This document shows positions 26,701-34,330 of a stretch of 42,247 bases of DNA, piece after piece. The position numbers and the translations under genes are program-made. The stretch covers positions 1 through 42,247 of the forward strand of contig JAISJD010000015.1 of the NCBI GenBank assembly GCA_031261705.1, in the 5' to 3' direction. Each line of letters starts with the position of its first letter. The stretch's first letter is position 1. The DNA is from Lactobacillales bacterium. Its GTDB lineage: Bacteria > Bacillota > Bacilli > Lactobacillales > Streptococcaceae. The notes beneath the pieces are model-generated. The model was not told the origin of the DNA. It searched no databases and worked only from the letters and a program-made list of their open reading frames with translations.

Positions 26701-26739
26701 TTGCATTTATTGGGGACAAAATGTATTATATAGTGTAGC
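26701..26739 (+). promoter_or_regulatory. ccpN promoter with CcpN-like box 3
   Basis: TTGCAT (26701-26706), 17 bases, TATTAT (26724-26729), followed at once by ATAGTGTAGC (26730-26739), a 9/10 match to the two boxes at ppdK. Its position over the transcription start suggests autoregulation. Confidence 0.6.
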
Positions 26740-26768
26740 ACTTATATATTTTTAAAGGCGGTGATACG

Positions 26769-27386
26769 ATGGAACTGACAAGTAGACAATTGGAAATTGT
26801 AGATATTGTCAAGGAGAGTCAACCAATAAGCGGGCAAAATATCGCAGAAAAGCTAAATCTTTCCAGAGCCACTCTAAGAAGCGATTTCTCCATTTTGACC
26901 ATGCTAGGAATTTTGGAAGCGCGGCCAAAAGTTGGCTATCTTTATTCGGGGGAATTAGTGGATTCCATTTGGTACAAGCAGCTTTACTACAAAAGCATTG
27001 AAGACATCATGGTTCCTCCATTAATTATAAAAAAAGATGTGTCAATCTATGAAGCGGTCACGATGTTGTTTTTATACGACATTGGCTCATTATACGTGGG
27101 AAATGAAAAAAATCAATTATTAGGCGTGATTTCACGAAAAGATTTACTTCGCTCCACGATAACCAATTCAAACTTAAAGGAAACACCTGTTGCAATGATT
27201 ATGACAAGAGCCTCAAATGTTGTAACCACAACAGTAAACGCACGCATTATCGACGCCGGGTACCTACTAATGGAACATCAAGTGGACAGCTTGCCGGTCA
27301 TTTCAGAGGAAAATAAAATCATTGGCAAAGTAACCAAAAGTCGTGTAATGGAATATTTCATCAAAAACGGATTAGAAATGGAATAA
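26769..27386 (+). CDS. ccpN: CcpN-like repressor with HTH and CBS domains
   Basis: A 205-aa regulator: N-terminal winged helix-turn-helix (SGQNIAEKLNLSRATLRSDFSIL, residues about 18-40), then two CBS domains (about 80-140 and 145-205) that bind nucleotides. B. subtilis CcpN represses gluconeogenic genes (gapB, pckA) during glycolysis and senses ATP/ADP. Here its neighbour PPDK is the obvious target. GGCGGTGAT precedes the ATG. The gene for PPDK regulatory protein follows after 30 bp, in one operon, as in Listeria as I recall. Confidence 0.92.
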   Translation: MELTSRQLEIVDIVKESQPISGQNIAEKLNLSRATLRSDFSILTMLGILEARPKVGYLYSGELVDSIWYKQLYYKSIEDIMVPPLIIKKDVSIYEAVTMLFLYDIGSLYVGNEKNQLLGVISRKDLLRSTITNSNLKETPVAMIMTRASNVVTTTVNARIIDAGYLLMEHQVDSLPVISEENKIIGKVTKSRVMEYFIKNGLEME

Positions 27387-27416
27387 ATTATCGGAAAACA
27401 GGAAGGAAAATTTTTT

Positions 27417-28217
27417 ATGAAAAATCAAGTGAAAATTTTTTTAGTTTCAGACTCTTTAGGAGAAACTGCACAGAAAGTCATTCATGCAGTTCTTGCACAA
27501 TTTCCAGATGTTGAAGAACCTGAAATTAAACGTTTCCCATTTGTAAATACAAATGAACATTTAAAAGAAATCTTATGTGATGCCCTTTTAGAACATGCGA
27601 TTGTTGTCACCACCTTAGTTGATGAAAGTTTCCAAGAAACCGTTGCAGATTTTGTTGGAAGAACAAATCTTGCGGTAGTCGATTATATTAAACCTTTGAG
27701 CGATTTAATCTCTTTTCAAACGAAAACACAACCTATCGGTAAACCTGGTATAATCCATCAGTTAAACCAAGAATATTTCTCACGCGTATCTGCAATGGAA
27801 TTTGCTGTACGTTATGATGACGGAAAAGACCCACGTGGTTTTAAAGATGCTGACTTCGTTTTACTTGGTGTTTCTCGCACCTCAAAAACACCGCTAAGTT
27901 TGTATCTTGCCAATAATAATTTAAAGGTCGCAAATTTGCCATTGATTCCAGAAGTTCCTGTTGCTAAGGAAATTTTTGAAATTGATCCTGAAAAATTAAT
28001 CGGTTTAACCACTAGCATTAGCTCTTTAGCAGAAATTCGTAAAAAGCGGATTGTTTCTCTCGGATTGACAGAAGGCTCTTCTTACACAACAACAGAACGC
28101 ATTCAAGAAGAGTTAAATTACGCCAATGAAATTTTTGAAAAACTTCAATGTCGTGTGATTGATGTTGAAAATCGTTCGATTGAAGAAACTGCCGTGCTTA
28201 TCCAAGGAAAATATTAA
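27417..28217 (+). CDS. PPDK regulatory protein (bifunctional kinase/phosphorylase, DUF299)
   Basis: A 266-aa cytoplasmic protein that inactivates PPDK by ADP-dependent phosphorylation of the Thr near its catalytic His, and reactivates it by Pi-dependent dephosphorylation. The family P-loop GVSRTSKTPLS spans residues 151-161, and SDSLGETA near the N-terminus is also conserved. Relatives (YdiA in E. coli, YqfL in B. subtilis) may act on PEP synthase or PPDK; ppdK next door makes PPDK the likely partner. It is followed by a terminator. Confidence 0.94.
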   Translation: MKNQVKIFLVSDSLGETAQKVIHAVLAQFPDVEEPEIKRFPFVNTNEHLKEILCDALLEHAIVVTTLVDESFQETVADFVGRTNLAVVDYIKPLSDLISFQTKTQPIGKPGIIHQLNQEYFSRVSAMEFAVRYDDGKDPRGFKDADFVLLGVSRTSKTPLSLYLANNNLKVANLPLIPEVPVAKEIFEIDPEKLIGLTTSISSLAEIRKKRIVSLGLTEGSSYTTTERIQEELNYANEIFEKLQCRVIDVENRSIEETAVLIQGKY

Positions 28218-28231
28218 ATAGAATTTTTGCT

Positions 28232-28260
28232 CCCCGTTCAATTGAATGGGGAATTTTTTT
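28232..28260 (+). terminator. Terminator after the PPDK regulatory protein gene
   Basis: CCCCGTTCA / TGAATGGGG stem with a very small loop (28232-28251) followed by seven T residues. Confidence 0.9.
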
Positions 28261-28302
28261 GCTTTGAAAAGACCACAAACTCTTCCTCCTTTCTCTTTTC
28301 TA

Positions 28303-28314
28303 GCACAAATGTGC
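28303..28314. promoter_or_regulatory. Shared palindromic operator, copy 3 (PTS operon)
   Basis: GCACAAATGTGC, identical to the core of copies 1 and 2, centred about 34 bp upstream of the predicted -35 of the PTS genes and just after the preceding operon's terminator. Confidence 0.8.
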
Positions 28315-28341
28315 AATAAAATAAAATTCCGTCACAACATA

Positions 28342-28370
28342 TTGATAGCGTTTTCTAATGGTGGTAATAT
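28342..28370 (+). promoter_or_regulatory. Promoter of the PTS operon with cre-like overlap
   Basis: TTGATA (28342-28347), 17 bases, TAATAT (28365-28370). TTGATAGCGTTTTCT (28342-28356) has one mismatch to WTGNAANCGNWNNCW, so CcpA may repress here. An alternative weak pair GTCACA (28331-28336) and TCTAAT at 17 bases echoes the fsa promoter. The remaining leader to 28488 shows no clear structure. Confidence 0.55.
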
Positions 28371-28488
28371 CTTCATTAGAAATAGAAATTAATTTTGTTA
28401 GAAACTTTAATTTATTTCTTATGTCTTGTTTTCACTCCGAAACAATGCCAAGCGTAAGAAATAGAAATTCAGGAAAGGAGGACATTAC

Positions 28489-28803
28489 ATGCCACTCATA
28501 CAACCCGACCAAATCGTTATGGGCTTAATCTTAAATGCGGGAGATGCTAAGCAACATATCTATCTCGCACTAGAGCACGCCAAAGCTAACAATGATGAAG
28601 CCTGTGAGGAAGAAATTCAACTTGCTGAAAAATCTTTAAATGAAGCGCACAACGTACAAACTGCTTGGCTCACACAAGAAGCAAACGGTAATAATTCAGA
28701 AATTTCTGCATTATTTATCCACGCACAAGACCACCTAATGACATCTATCACTGAAATGAATTTAATCAAAGAAATTATAGAACTTCGTCGAGAGTTTCGT
28801 TAA
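28489..28803 (+). CDS. PTS lactose/cellobiose-family EIIA
   Basis: A 104-aa cytoplasmic phosphocarrier that passes phosphate from HPr to EIIB. The Lac-family active-site motif HAQDHLM places the phosphorylated His at residue 78, the same number as in S. aureus EIIA-Lac; Asp81 is the trimer metal ligand. GAAAGGAGG lies upstream. First gene of the IIA-IIB-IIC set. Its substrate is inferred from the shared operator with the glycyl-radical pathway, not from sequence. Confidence 0.93.
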   Translation: MPLIQPDQIVMGLILNAGDAKQHIYLALEHAKANNDEACEEEIQLAEKSLNEAHNVQTAWLTQEANGNNSEISALFIHAQDHLMTSITEMNLIKEIIELRREFR

Positions 28804-28825
28804 AAATGAATGAGGAGGAAACACC

Positions 28826-29134
28826 ATGATTAAAATTAGATTATTTTGCGCGGCTGGTTTTTCAACAGGCATGCTTGTAAACAACATGAAAATCGCCGCC
28901 AACAAACGAAATATTGAAGTAGATATTGAAGCCTGCCCTCAAGGAAAATTGGACTCAAGTACTGAGGGAATTGATGTCGCCTTATTAGGTCCACAAGTTA
29001 GTTATACCTTACCAAAATCAAAACAAATTTGTGATAGTAAAAACGTCCCGATTGCTGTCATTCCAATGTCAGACTACGGGATGTTAAACGGTGAAAAAGT
29101 CCTCGATTTAGCATTAGAATTATCTAGCAGATAG
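28826..29134 (+). CDS. PTS lactose/cellobiose-family EIIB
   Basis: A 102-aa cytoplasmic domain protein with the phosphocysteine Cys8 in LFCAAGFSTGML, the Lac/cellobiose-type EIIB motif. It transfers phosphate from EIIA to the sugar during transport by EIIC. It begins 22 bp after the EIIA gene with GAGGAGG upstream. Confidence 0.93.
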   Translation: MIKIRLFCAAGFSTGMLVNNMKIAANKRNIEVDIEACPQGKLDSSTEGIDVALLGPQVSYTLPKSKQICDSKNVPIAVIPMSDYGMLNGEKVLDLALELSSR

Positions 29135-29146
29135 AAAGGAAAAAAG

Positions 29147-30451
29147 ATGACTAAGCGAATTGATACAACGAAAATTATTGGACCAATTATGAAGTTTGTA
29201 AATATGAAAGGGGTCATTGCACTAAAAGACGGGATGTTAGCAATCTTGCCACTCACGGTAGTTGGAAGTATCTTCTTAATTATCGGACAAATTCCCTCTG
29301 AAACTATTAATAATTTTATTGCTGGAATTTTTGGTAAAGACTGGACGGAACCATTCATGCAGGTGCATGCTGGAACCTTTGCAATTATGGGCTTAATTTC
29401 CTGCTTTTCAATTGGTTATTCTTATGCTAAAAATGATGACGTGGAGCCACTGCCTGCGGGTGTTTTATCCGTTGCCGCTTTCTTCATCACCTTGCGTTCT
29501 AACTTCATCACGCCAGATGGAGAAATCTTGGGAGACGCTATCGCTAGAGTTTGGTTCGGAGGTCAGGGGATTATCGGCGCAATCATCATTGGTCTTACAG
29601 TCGGAGCGATTTACTCGTTCTTTATCCGTAGAAATATCGTCATTAAAATGCCCGAGCAGGTTCCCGAAGCAATTTCTAAACAATTTGCAGCGATGATTCC
29701 AGCATTCGTTATTTTCCTACTTTCTATGCTCGTTTACCTAATCTCTAAAGCCGTAGCTGGAAAAACATTTATTGAATGGATTTATACTATTATCCAAGTT
29801 CCGCTACAAGGTTTAACTGATTCATTGCCAGGCGTGATTGGCATTGCCTTTTTCATCTCTTTCTTATGGTGGTTTGGCGTTCACGGACAATCTGTTGTCA
29901 ACGGAATCGTCACCTCCTTATTAACCGCAAATGCTGTGGCAAATACCGATTTATTATTGAAAAAAGGCGAGCTAGTTGTGGATAAGGGAGCGCACATTGT
30001 TACGCAGCAATTCCTTGATAGCTTTCTCATTCTTTCTGGTTCTGGAATTACTTTTGGATTAGTGGTAGCAATGCTCTTTACCGCAAAATCGCAACAATAT
30101 AAAGCACTAGGAAAAGTGGCTTCTTTTCCAGCACTCTTTAATGTGAATGAACCTGTCGTTTTCGGTTTTCCAATCGTAATGAACCCGATAATGTTTCTTC
30201 CATTTATCTTAGTTCCTATTATTACAGCTATTCTGGTTTATACTTCTATTGCTATCGGTTTTATTCAACCTTTTTCTGGCGTCATGCTACCTTGGAGCAC
30301 CCCTCTTATCATCTCTGGATTAATGGTCGCAGGTTGGAAAGGTGCGTTATTACAAATAGTTATTCTAGCAATTTCTACCGTTCTTTATTTCCCATTTTTC
30401 AAGATTCAAGACAACATTGCGTTGAAAAGTGAACAAGAAGGAAATAAATAG
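29147..30451 (+). CDS. PTS lactose/cellobiose-family EIIC permease
   Basis: A 434-aa membrane permease of the Lac/cellobiose family with about ten hydrophobic helices. Family signatures include WWFGVHGQSVVNGI (around residue 240) and NVNEPVVFGFPIVMNP (around 330), the latter holding the conserved Glu of the sugar site. It imports and, with EIIB, phosphorylates its sugar. In the predicted pathway that sugar would be a 1,5-anhydrohexitol, delivered as the 6-phosphate that the glycyl radical enzyme needs. It begins 12 bp after the EIIB gene. Confidence 0.93.
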   Translation: MTKRIDTTKIIGPIMKFVNMKGVIALKDGMLAILPLTVVGSIFLIIGQIPSETINNFIAGIFGKDWTEPFMQVHAGTFAIMGLISCFSIGYSYAKNDDVEPLPAGVLSVAAFFITLRSNFITPDGEILGDAIARVWFGGQGIIGAIIIGLTVGAIYSFFIRRNIVIKMPEQVPEAISKQFAAMIPAFVIFLLSMLVYLISKAVAGKTFIEWIYTIIQVPLQGLTDSLPGVIGIAFFISFLWWFGVHGQSVVNGIVTSLLTANAVANTDLLLKKGELVVDKGAHIVTQQFLDSFLILSGSGITFGLVVAMLFTAKSQQYKALGKVASFPALFNVNEPVVFGFPIVMNPIMFLPFILVPIITAILVYTSIAIGFIQPFSGVMLPWSTPLIISGLMVAGWKGALLQIVILAISTVLYFPFFKIQDNIALKSEQEGNK

Positions 30452-30461
30452 AAATATCTCG

Positions 30462-30507
30462 AAAACGGGGCTGGTTTCTCCTATGATTTACACCAGTCTC
30501 GTTTTTT
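30462..30507 (+). terminator. Terminator between EIIC and the activase gene
   Basis: AAAACGGGGCTGGT (30462-30475) pairs imperfectly with ACCAGTCTCGTTTT (30492-30505), ending in T residues. Some read-through into the activase gene is possible. Confidence 0.7.
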
Positions 30508-30521
30508 CTTTCGATAGATTA

Positions 30522-30550
30522 TTTACTTACGTACGTAAATATATTATACT
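30522..30550 (+). promoter_or_regulatory. Activase promoter with a 12-bp palindrome in its spacer
   Basis: TTTACT (30522-30527), 17 bases, TATACT (30545-30550). The spacer holds the perfect palindrome TTACGTACGTAA (30527-30538), which differs from the GCACAAATGTGC operator and could be the site of the second (SorC) regulator or an unrelated repressor. Confidence 0.6.
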
Positions 30551-30594
30551 ATTTTTGTTAAGAATATTCTTTGTAACGGGAGCGTGAACCTCTT

Positions 30595-31371
30595 ATGGTA
30601 GATAAAGCATGTATTTTCAATATTCAACATTTTAGTATTCATGACGGCCCCGGCATTAGGAGTGTGGTTTTCTTCAAGGGGTGTCCGTTGCGTTGTTACT
30701 GGTGCGCAAACCCTGAATCTCAATCACCGAAGCCAGAGCAAATGTACGATAATTTAACCAAACGCCCTGAAACAGTAGGCGAATATAAAACAGTCGAAGA
30801 AATTATGGATGAAGTCATGAAGGATGAAGATTTTTACTTGGAATCAGACGGTGGCGTCACCTTGTCCGGTGGGGAGCCACTCTTTCAAGCCGAATTTGCT
30901 ACTCAATTATTAAAAGAATTGAAGAAGAAAAATATTCATACTGCTTGCGAAACTACTGGCTATGTTGCTTCTGACGTTTTTGAGAAAGTCATTGACTTAC
31001 TGGATAGTCTTTATTTAGATATTAAGCACTACGATACCTTGCAACATAAAAACGGCATTGGTGTAAGAAATGAGCAAATACTTAAAAACTTGAAACTCGC
31101 ATTAAAAAAGAAAACCAATTTAACTGTTCGTATTCCAATTATTCCAAACTACAACAGTTCCTTAGAAGATGCACAAGAGTTTGTACGGCTTTTCCAACAG
31201 GTGGGTGTTTCGACAATTGAAATTCTACCTTTTCATCAATTTGGAGAGAAAAAATATGAATACCTCGATCGCCCCTATGAATTAAAAAATGCGCCTCAAC
31301 TTCATAGCGAGGACCTCCTAGAATATCAACAAATATTTGAAAACGCAGGCATTCATTGCTTGGTTCGATAA
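30595..31371 (+). CDS. Glycyl-radical enzyme activase (radical SAM)
   Basis: A 258-aa radical SAM enzyme that installs the glycyl radical. The cluster motif CxxxCxxC is Cys30, Cys34, Cys37 (CPLRCYWC), preceded by FSIHDGPGIRS and followed by TLSGGEP, the SAM-binding segment. Activases of YbiW/PflD and glycerol-dehydratase type usually carry an extra ferredoxin-like insert with more cysteines and run to about 300 residues; this one lacks it and has the compact PflA-like size. Its partner is most likely the YbiW-like enzyme about 8 kb away, the only glycyl radical enzyme in view. The start is ATG with GGGAG somewhat distant (about 12 bases). Confidence 0.9.
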   Translation: MVDKACIFNIQHFSIHDGPGIRSVVFFKGCPLRCYWCANPESQSPKPEQMYDNLTKRPETVGEYKTVEEIMDEVMKDEDFYLESDGGVTLSGGEPLFQAEFATQLLKELKKKNIHTACETTGYVASDVFEKVIDLLDSLYLDIKHYDTLQHKNGIGVRNEQILKNLKLALKKKTNLTVRIPIIPNYNSSLEDAQEFVRLFQQVGVSTIEILPFHQFGEKKYEYLDRPYELKNAPQLHSEDLLEYQQIFENAGIHCLVR

Positions 31372-31379
31372 TTGGTAAG

Positions 31380-31404
31380 CTTCCAATCTAATTGGAAGTT
31401 TTTT
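31380..31404 (+). terminator. Terminator of the activase gene
   Basis: CTTCCAAT / ATTGGAAG stem with a 3-base loop followed by a T run. Confidence 0.85.
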
Positions 31405-31414
31405 GTTGTCCAAA

Positions 31415-31455
31415 AGAAAAAAAGAAACCCCGCAAAAATGAATTTGCAGAGTTTC
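31415..31455 (-). terminator. Terminator of adhE
   Basis: The minus-strand stem GAAACTCTGCAAA / TTTGCGGGGTTTC (two G-T pairs) with a short loop is followed by a long T run. Confidence 0.85.
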
Positions 31456-31462
31456 AAAATAA

Positions 31463-34060
31463 TTATGCTTTATAGTCATAGCAAAGTTCGATAATTCCTT
31501 TAAGTTCAGAAATTAGCGGTTCTTTAGGGTTTGCTGTCGTACATTGGTCTTCATAAGCTTTTTCAGATAAATGGTCAATATCTTTAGCCATTAATTCTTT
31601 TGTAACGCCTTGTGCTTTCCAGTTCATTTCGATACCAGTAGCAATACCTAAGTCGTAAACTTTTGTTGCTAGTGCTTCCACTAATTCTTCTGTTGTTTCA
31701 CCTTTCAAACCTAAGAATTTCGCAATGTCTGCGTAATCTGTATTTGCACGGAAATAATCATATTTAGGGAACATGGCATGTTTTTGCGGATCTTTCGCAT
31801 TGTAACGAATAACATGTGGCAATAGAATTGCGTTTGTACGTCCGTGAGGAATGCCCCATTCTCCCCCAACTTTATGGGCGATAGAGTGGCAAATACCTAG
31901 AAAAGCATTCGCAAATGCCATACCAGCCATTGTTGAAGCGTTGTGCATTTTTTCGCGAGAAAGCGCGTCGCCTTTTTTCACTGAATCTTCTAAGTGATCA
32001 AAGACTAATTTGATTGCTTGTAATGACAAGCCACGAGTATAGTCTGAAGCCATCACGGATACATAAGATTCAATCGCATGTGTCAATACATCCATACCAG
32101 TATCTGCAGTAACAGAAGCTGGAACTGACATTACGAATTGAGGGTCGATGATTGCTACATCTGGAGTCAATGCGTAATCAGCTAATGGATATTTTGTATG
32201 GTCATCTGAGTCTGTGATAACAGCGAATGGTGTTACTTCAGAACCAGTCCCTGATGTTGTTGGAATACATACAAATTGTGTTTTTTGAGCAGCATCAATT
32301 TTATACGTACGTTTACGAATGTCTAAGAATTTTTGTTTAGCACCGAAGAAGCTTGTATTTGGGTGTTCAAAGAACATCCACATTGCTTTCGCCGCATCCA
32401 TTGCAGAGCCACCACCTAAAGCGATGATTGTATCTGGTTGGAAGCTATTAAATACTTCTAAACCTTTGTAAACGGTATTTGTTGATGGGTTAGGTTCTAC
32501 ATCTGAGAACACTTCTACCTTCACGTCATTTTTACGTTTTGCTAATTCATTACGCACTAGGTCAGCATAGCCAAATTGCACCATTCCTGGGTCGCAAACT
32601 AACATTACACGTTCAACGTTTTCCATTTTTTGTAAATATTGTACTGAGTTCTTTTCAAAATAAATTTTACTTGGAAGTTTAAACCATTGCATGTTATTTC
32701 TCCGTTTCGCAAGAGTTTTCACGTTAATTAAGTTAATTGCTGATACATTACGTGAAACTGAATTTTTACCGTATGAACCACAACCTAATGTTAATGATGG
32801 AATCATTTCATTGTAAATATTTCCGATACCACCTTCAGCAGCTGGTGAATTTACTAAAATACGGCAAGCTTTCATGCGTAAACCAAATTTAATTTGTAAG
32901 TTTTCATCTTCTGTATGAATCACTGCGGTATGTCCTAAACCACCAAGCTCAAGCATTGTTTCGCATAAATCAAAGGCTTGTGTTGTATCTTTTGCCTTCA
33001 TCATTGCAAGAACTGGAGATAATTTTTCACGAGAAAGTGGATATTCTGCACCTGCACCGTCAATTTCCGCGATAATCATTTTTGTCCCTGCTGGAACTTC
33101 GATTCCTGCAAGTTCTGCAATGTGTTCTGCTGAGTAACCAACGATTTGAGGATTTACTGCTAATTTATCAGGTTTCATTACAGCATCTTCTAATTGTTGT
33201 AATTCAGATTTTTTCACGATATAGCAACCATGTGCTTGAAATTCTGCTTTTACTTCTGCATAGACATCTTTATCAACGATAACACCTTGTTCAGAAGCAC
33301 AAATCATCCCATTATCAAATGTTTTTGAAACGATTAAGTCGTTTACCGCACGTTTAATATTTGCATCTCTAGCAATATAAGATGGTGTGTTCCCAGGACC
33401 TACGCCTAATGCTGGTTTACCTGTTGAGTATGCAGATTTTACCATGCCAGCACCACCAGTTGCTAAAACAATCGCAATCCCTGGGTGATTCATCAATGCT
33501 GAAGTTGCTTCGATAGATGGATGTTCAATCCATGAGATACAATTTTCAGGAGCGCCTGCTTTAATCGCTGCTTCACGAACAATACGAGCAGCTTCTACTG
33601 ATGATTTTTGAGCAGATGGATGGAAAGCGAACACGATTGGGTTACGTGTTTTTAATGCGATCATTGATTTAAAAATAGTTGTTGACGTTGGGTTTGTTGT
33701 TGGTGTTACCCCACAGACAACGCCGACTGGTTCAGCAATTTCAATAATTCCTGTTTGCTTATCTTCATTGATGACACCAACTGTTTTATCATGTTTAATG
33801 TTGTTCCAGATATATTCTGAAGCATACATATTTTTAATTGCTTTGTCTTCTACGATTCCACGGCCTGTTTCATCAACTGCCATTTTTGCTAAAAGCATGT
33901 GTTTGTCTAAAGCAGCCATAGCCATTTCATGAACAATTGTATCTACTTGTTCTTGTGTAAAATCTTCCATTTGTTTTAATGCAACGTTTGCTTTACAAGC
34001 TAAGTCGTCAATCATTGTAGCTACATCTACGGTTTGAGTTTTTTCAGCGGTTTTTGCCAA
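31463..34060 (-). CDS. adhE: Bifunctional acetaldehyde-CoA/alcohol dehydrogenase
   Basis: An 865-aa fusion enzyme that reduces acetyl-CoA to acetaldehyde and then ethanol, regenerating two NAD+ in fermentation; it forms spirosomes in the cytoplasm. The N-terminal aldehyde dehydrogenase part has catalytic Cys254 in NGMICASEQ. The C-terminal iron-dependent dehydrogenase part starts after about residue 450 and contains [12 protein letters not shown] and metal-binding His segments ([25 protein letters not shown]). Length is normal. It has its own promoter with a Rex-like operator and is flanked by terminators, so it is monocistronic. Confidence 0.97.
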   Translation of the reverse strand: MAKTAEKTQTVDVATMIDDLACKANVALKQMEDFTQEQVDTIVHEMAMAALDKHMLLAKMAVDETGRGIVEDKAIKNMYASEYIWNNIKHDKTVGVINEDKQTGIIEIAEPVGVVCGVTPTTNPTSTTIFKSMIALKTRNPIVFAFHPSAQKSSVEAARIVREAAIKAGAPENCISWIEHPSIEATSALMNHPGIAIVLATGGAGMVKSAYSTGKPALGVGPGNTPSYIARDANIKRAVNDLIVSKTFDNGMICASEQGVIVDKDVYAEVKAEFQAHGCYIVKKSELQQLEDAVMKPDKLAVNPQIVGYSAEHIAELAGIEVPAGTKMIIAEIDGAGAEYPLSREKLSPVLAMMKAKDTTQAFDLCETMLELGGLGHTAVIHTEDENLQIKFGLRMKACRILVNSPAAEGGIGNIYNEMIPSLTLGCGSYGKNSVSRNVSAINLINVKTLAKRRNNMQWFKLPSKIYFEKNSVQYLQKMENVERVMLVCDPGMVQFGYADLVRNELAKRKNDVKVEVFSDVEPNPSTNTVYKGLEVFNSFQPDTIIALGGGSAMDAAKAMWMFFEHPNTSFFGAKQKFLDIRKRTYKIDAAQKTQFVCIPTTSGTGSEVTPFAVITDSDDHTKYPLADYALTPDVAIIDPQFVMSVPASVTADTGMDVLTHAIESYVSVMASDYTRGLSLQAIKLVFDHLEDSVKKGDALSREKMHNASTMAGMAFANAFLGICHSIAHKVGGEWGIPHGRTNAILLPHVIRYNAKDPQKHAMFPKYDYFRANTDYADIAKFLGLKGETTEELVEALATKVYDLGIATGIEMNWKAQGVTKELMAKDIDHLSEKAYEDQCTTANPKEPLISELKGIIELCYDYKA

Positions 34061-34138
34061 TTCGGTTTCCTCCTAAATAGTTGCCTTCTACTTTTAAGTT
34101 TCTTATGGTAAAAGTTCGTTCACCATTTCACAGTTATT

Positions 34139-34167
34139 ACTATACACTATCTTCATTCATTTGTAAA
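34139..34167 (-). promoter_or_regulatory. adhE promoter
   Basis: Minus-strand TTTACA (34162-34167), 17 bases, TATAGT (34139-34144). Confidence 0.7.
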
Positions 34168-34173
34168 CACTTC

Positions 34174-34191
34174 CTGTGATTTTTTTCACAG
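34174..34191. promoter_or_regulatory. Rex-like operator of adhE
   Basis: CTGTGATTTTTTTCACAG has the 18-bp layout of the Rex site TTGTGAANNNNTTCACAA, differing at the outer bases and one inner base. It sits 6 bp upstream of the -35. Rex senses NADH/NAD+ and commonly controls adhE. Confidence 0.65.
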
Positions 34192-34255
34192 AAATTTAAT
34201 TGTAATAAAAACGAAAAAATCGAAAGTTTCTATGTAATATATAATTTAATTATAA

Positions 34256-34300
34256 TAAAAAATAAGCTGTATATCAATATAATTCTGACATACAACTTAT
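34256..34300 (-). terminator. Terminator of the comN-like gene
   Basis: The minus-strand hairpin ATAAGTTGTAT / ATACAGCTTAT (one mismatch, 17-base loop) is followed by a T run. The remaining sequence to the adhE promoter is AT-rich with no gene. Confidence 0.6.
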
Positions 34301-34330
34301 AAAACTAATATTTATAATGTTATTTTTTAA

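Noticed and set aside
26522..26719. Minus-strand 65-codon frame across the ppdK promoter
   Set aside because: It covers the mapped promoter and CcpN boxes and runs into ppdK in another frame; no ribosome binding site.
29412..29696. Open frames in other phases within the EIIC gene
   Set aside because: Shadows of a strongly conserved membrane protein gene.
28489..30451. Naming the PTS a cellobiose or lactose transporter
   Set aside because: The family fits, but there is no linked 6-phospho-beta-glycosidase, and the shared operator ties it to the glycyl-radical pathway. Substrate left open.
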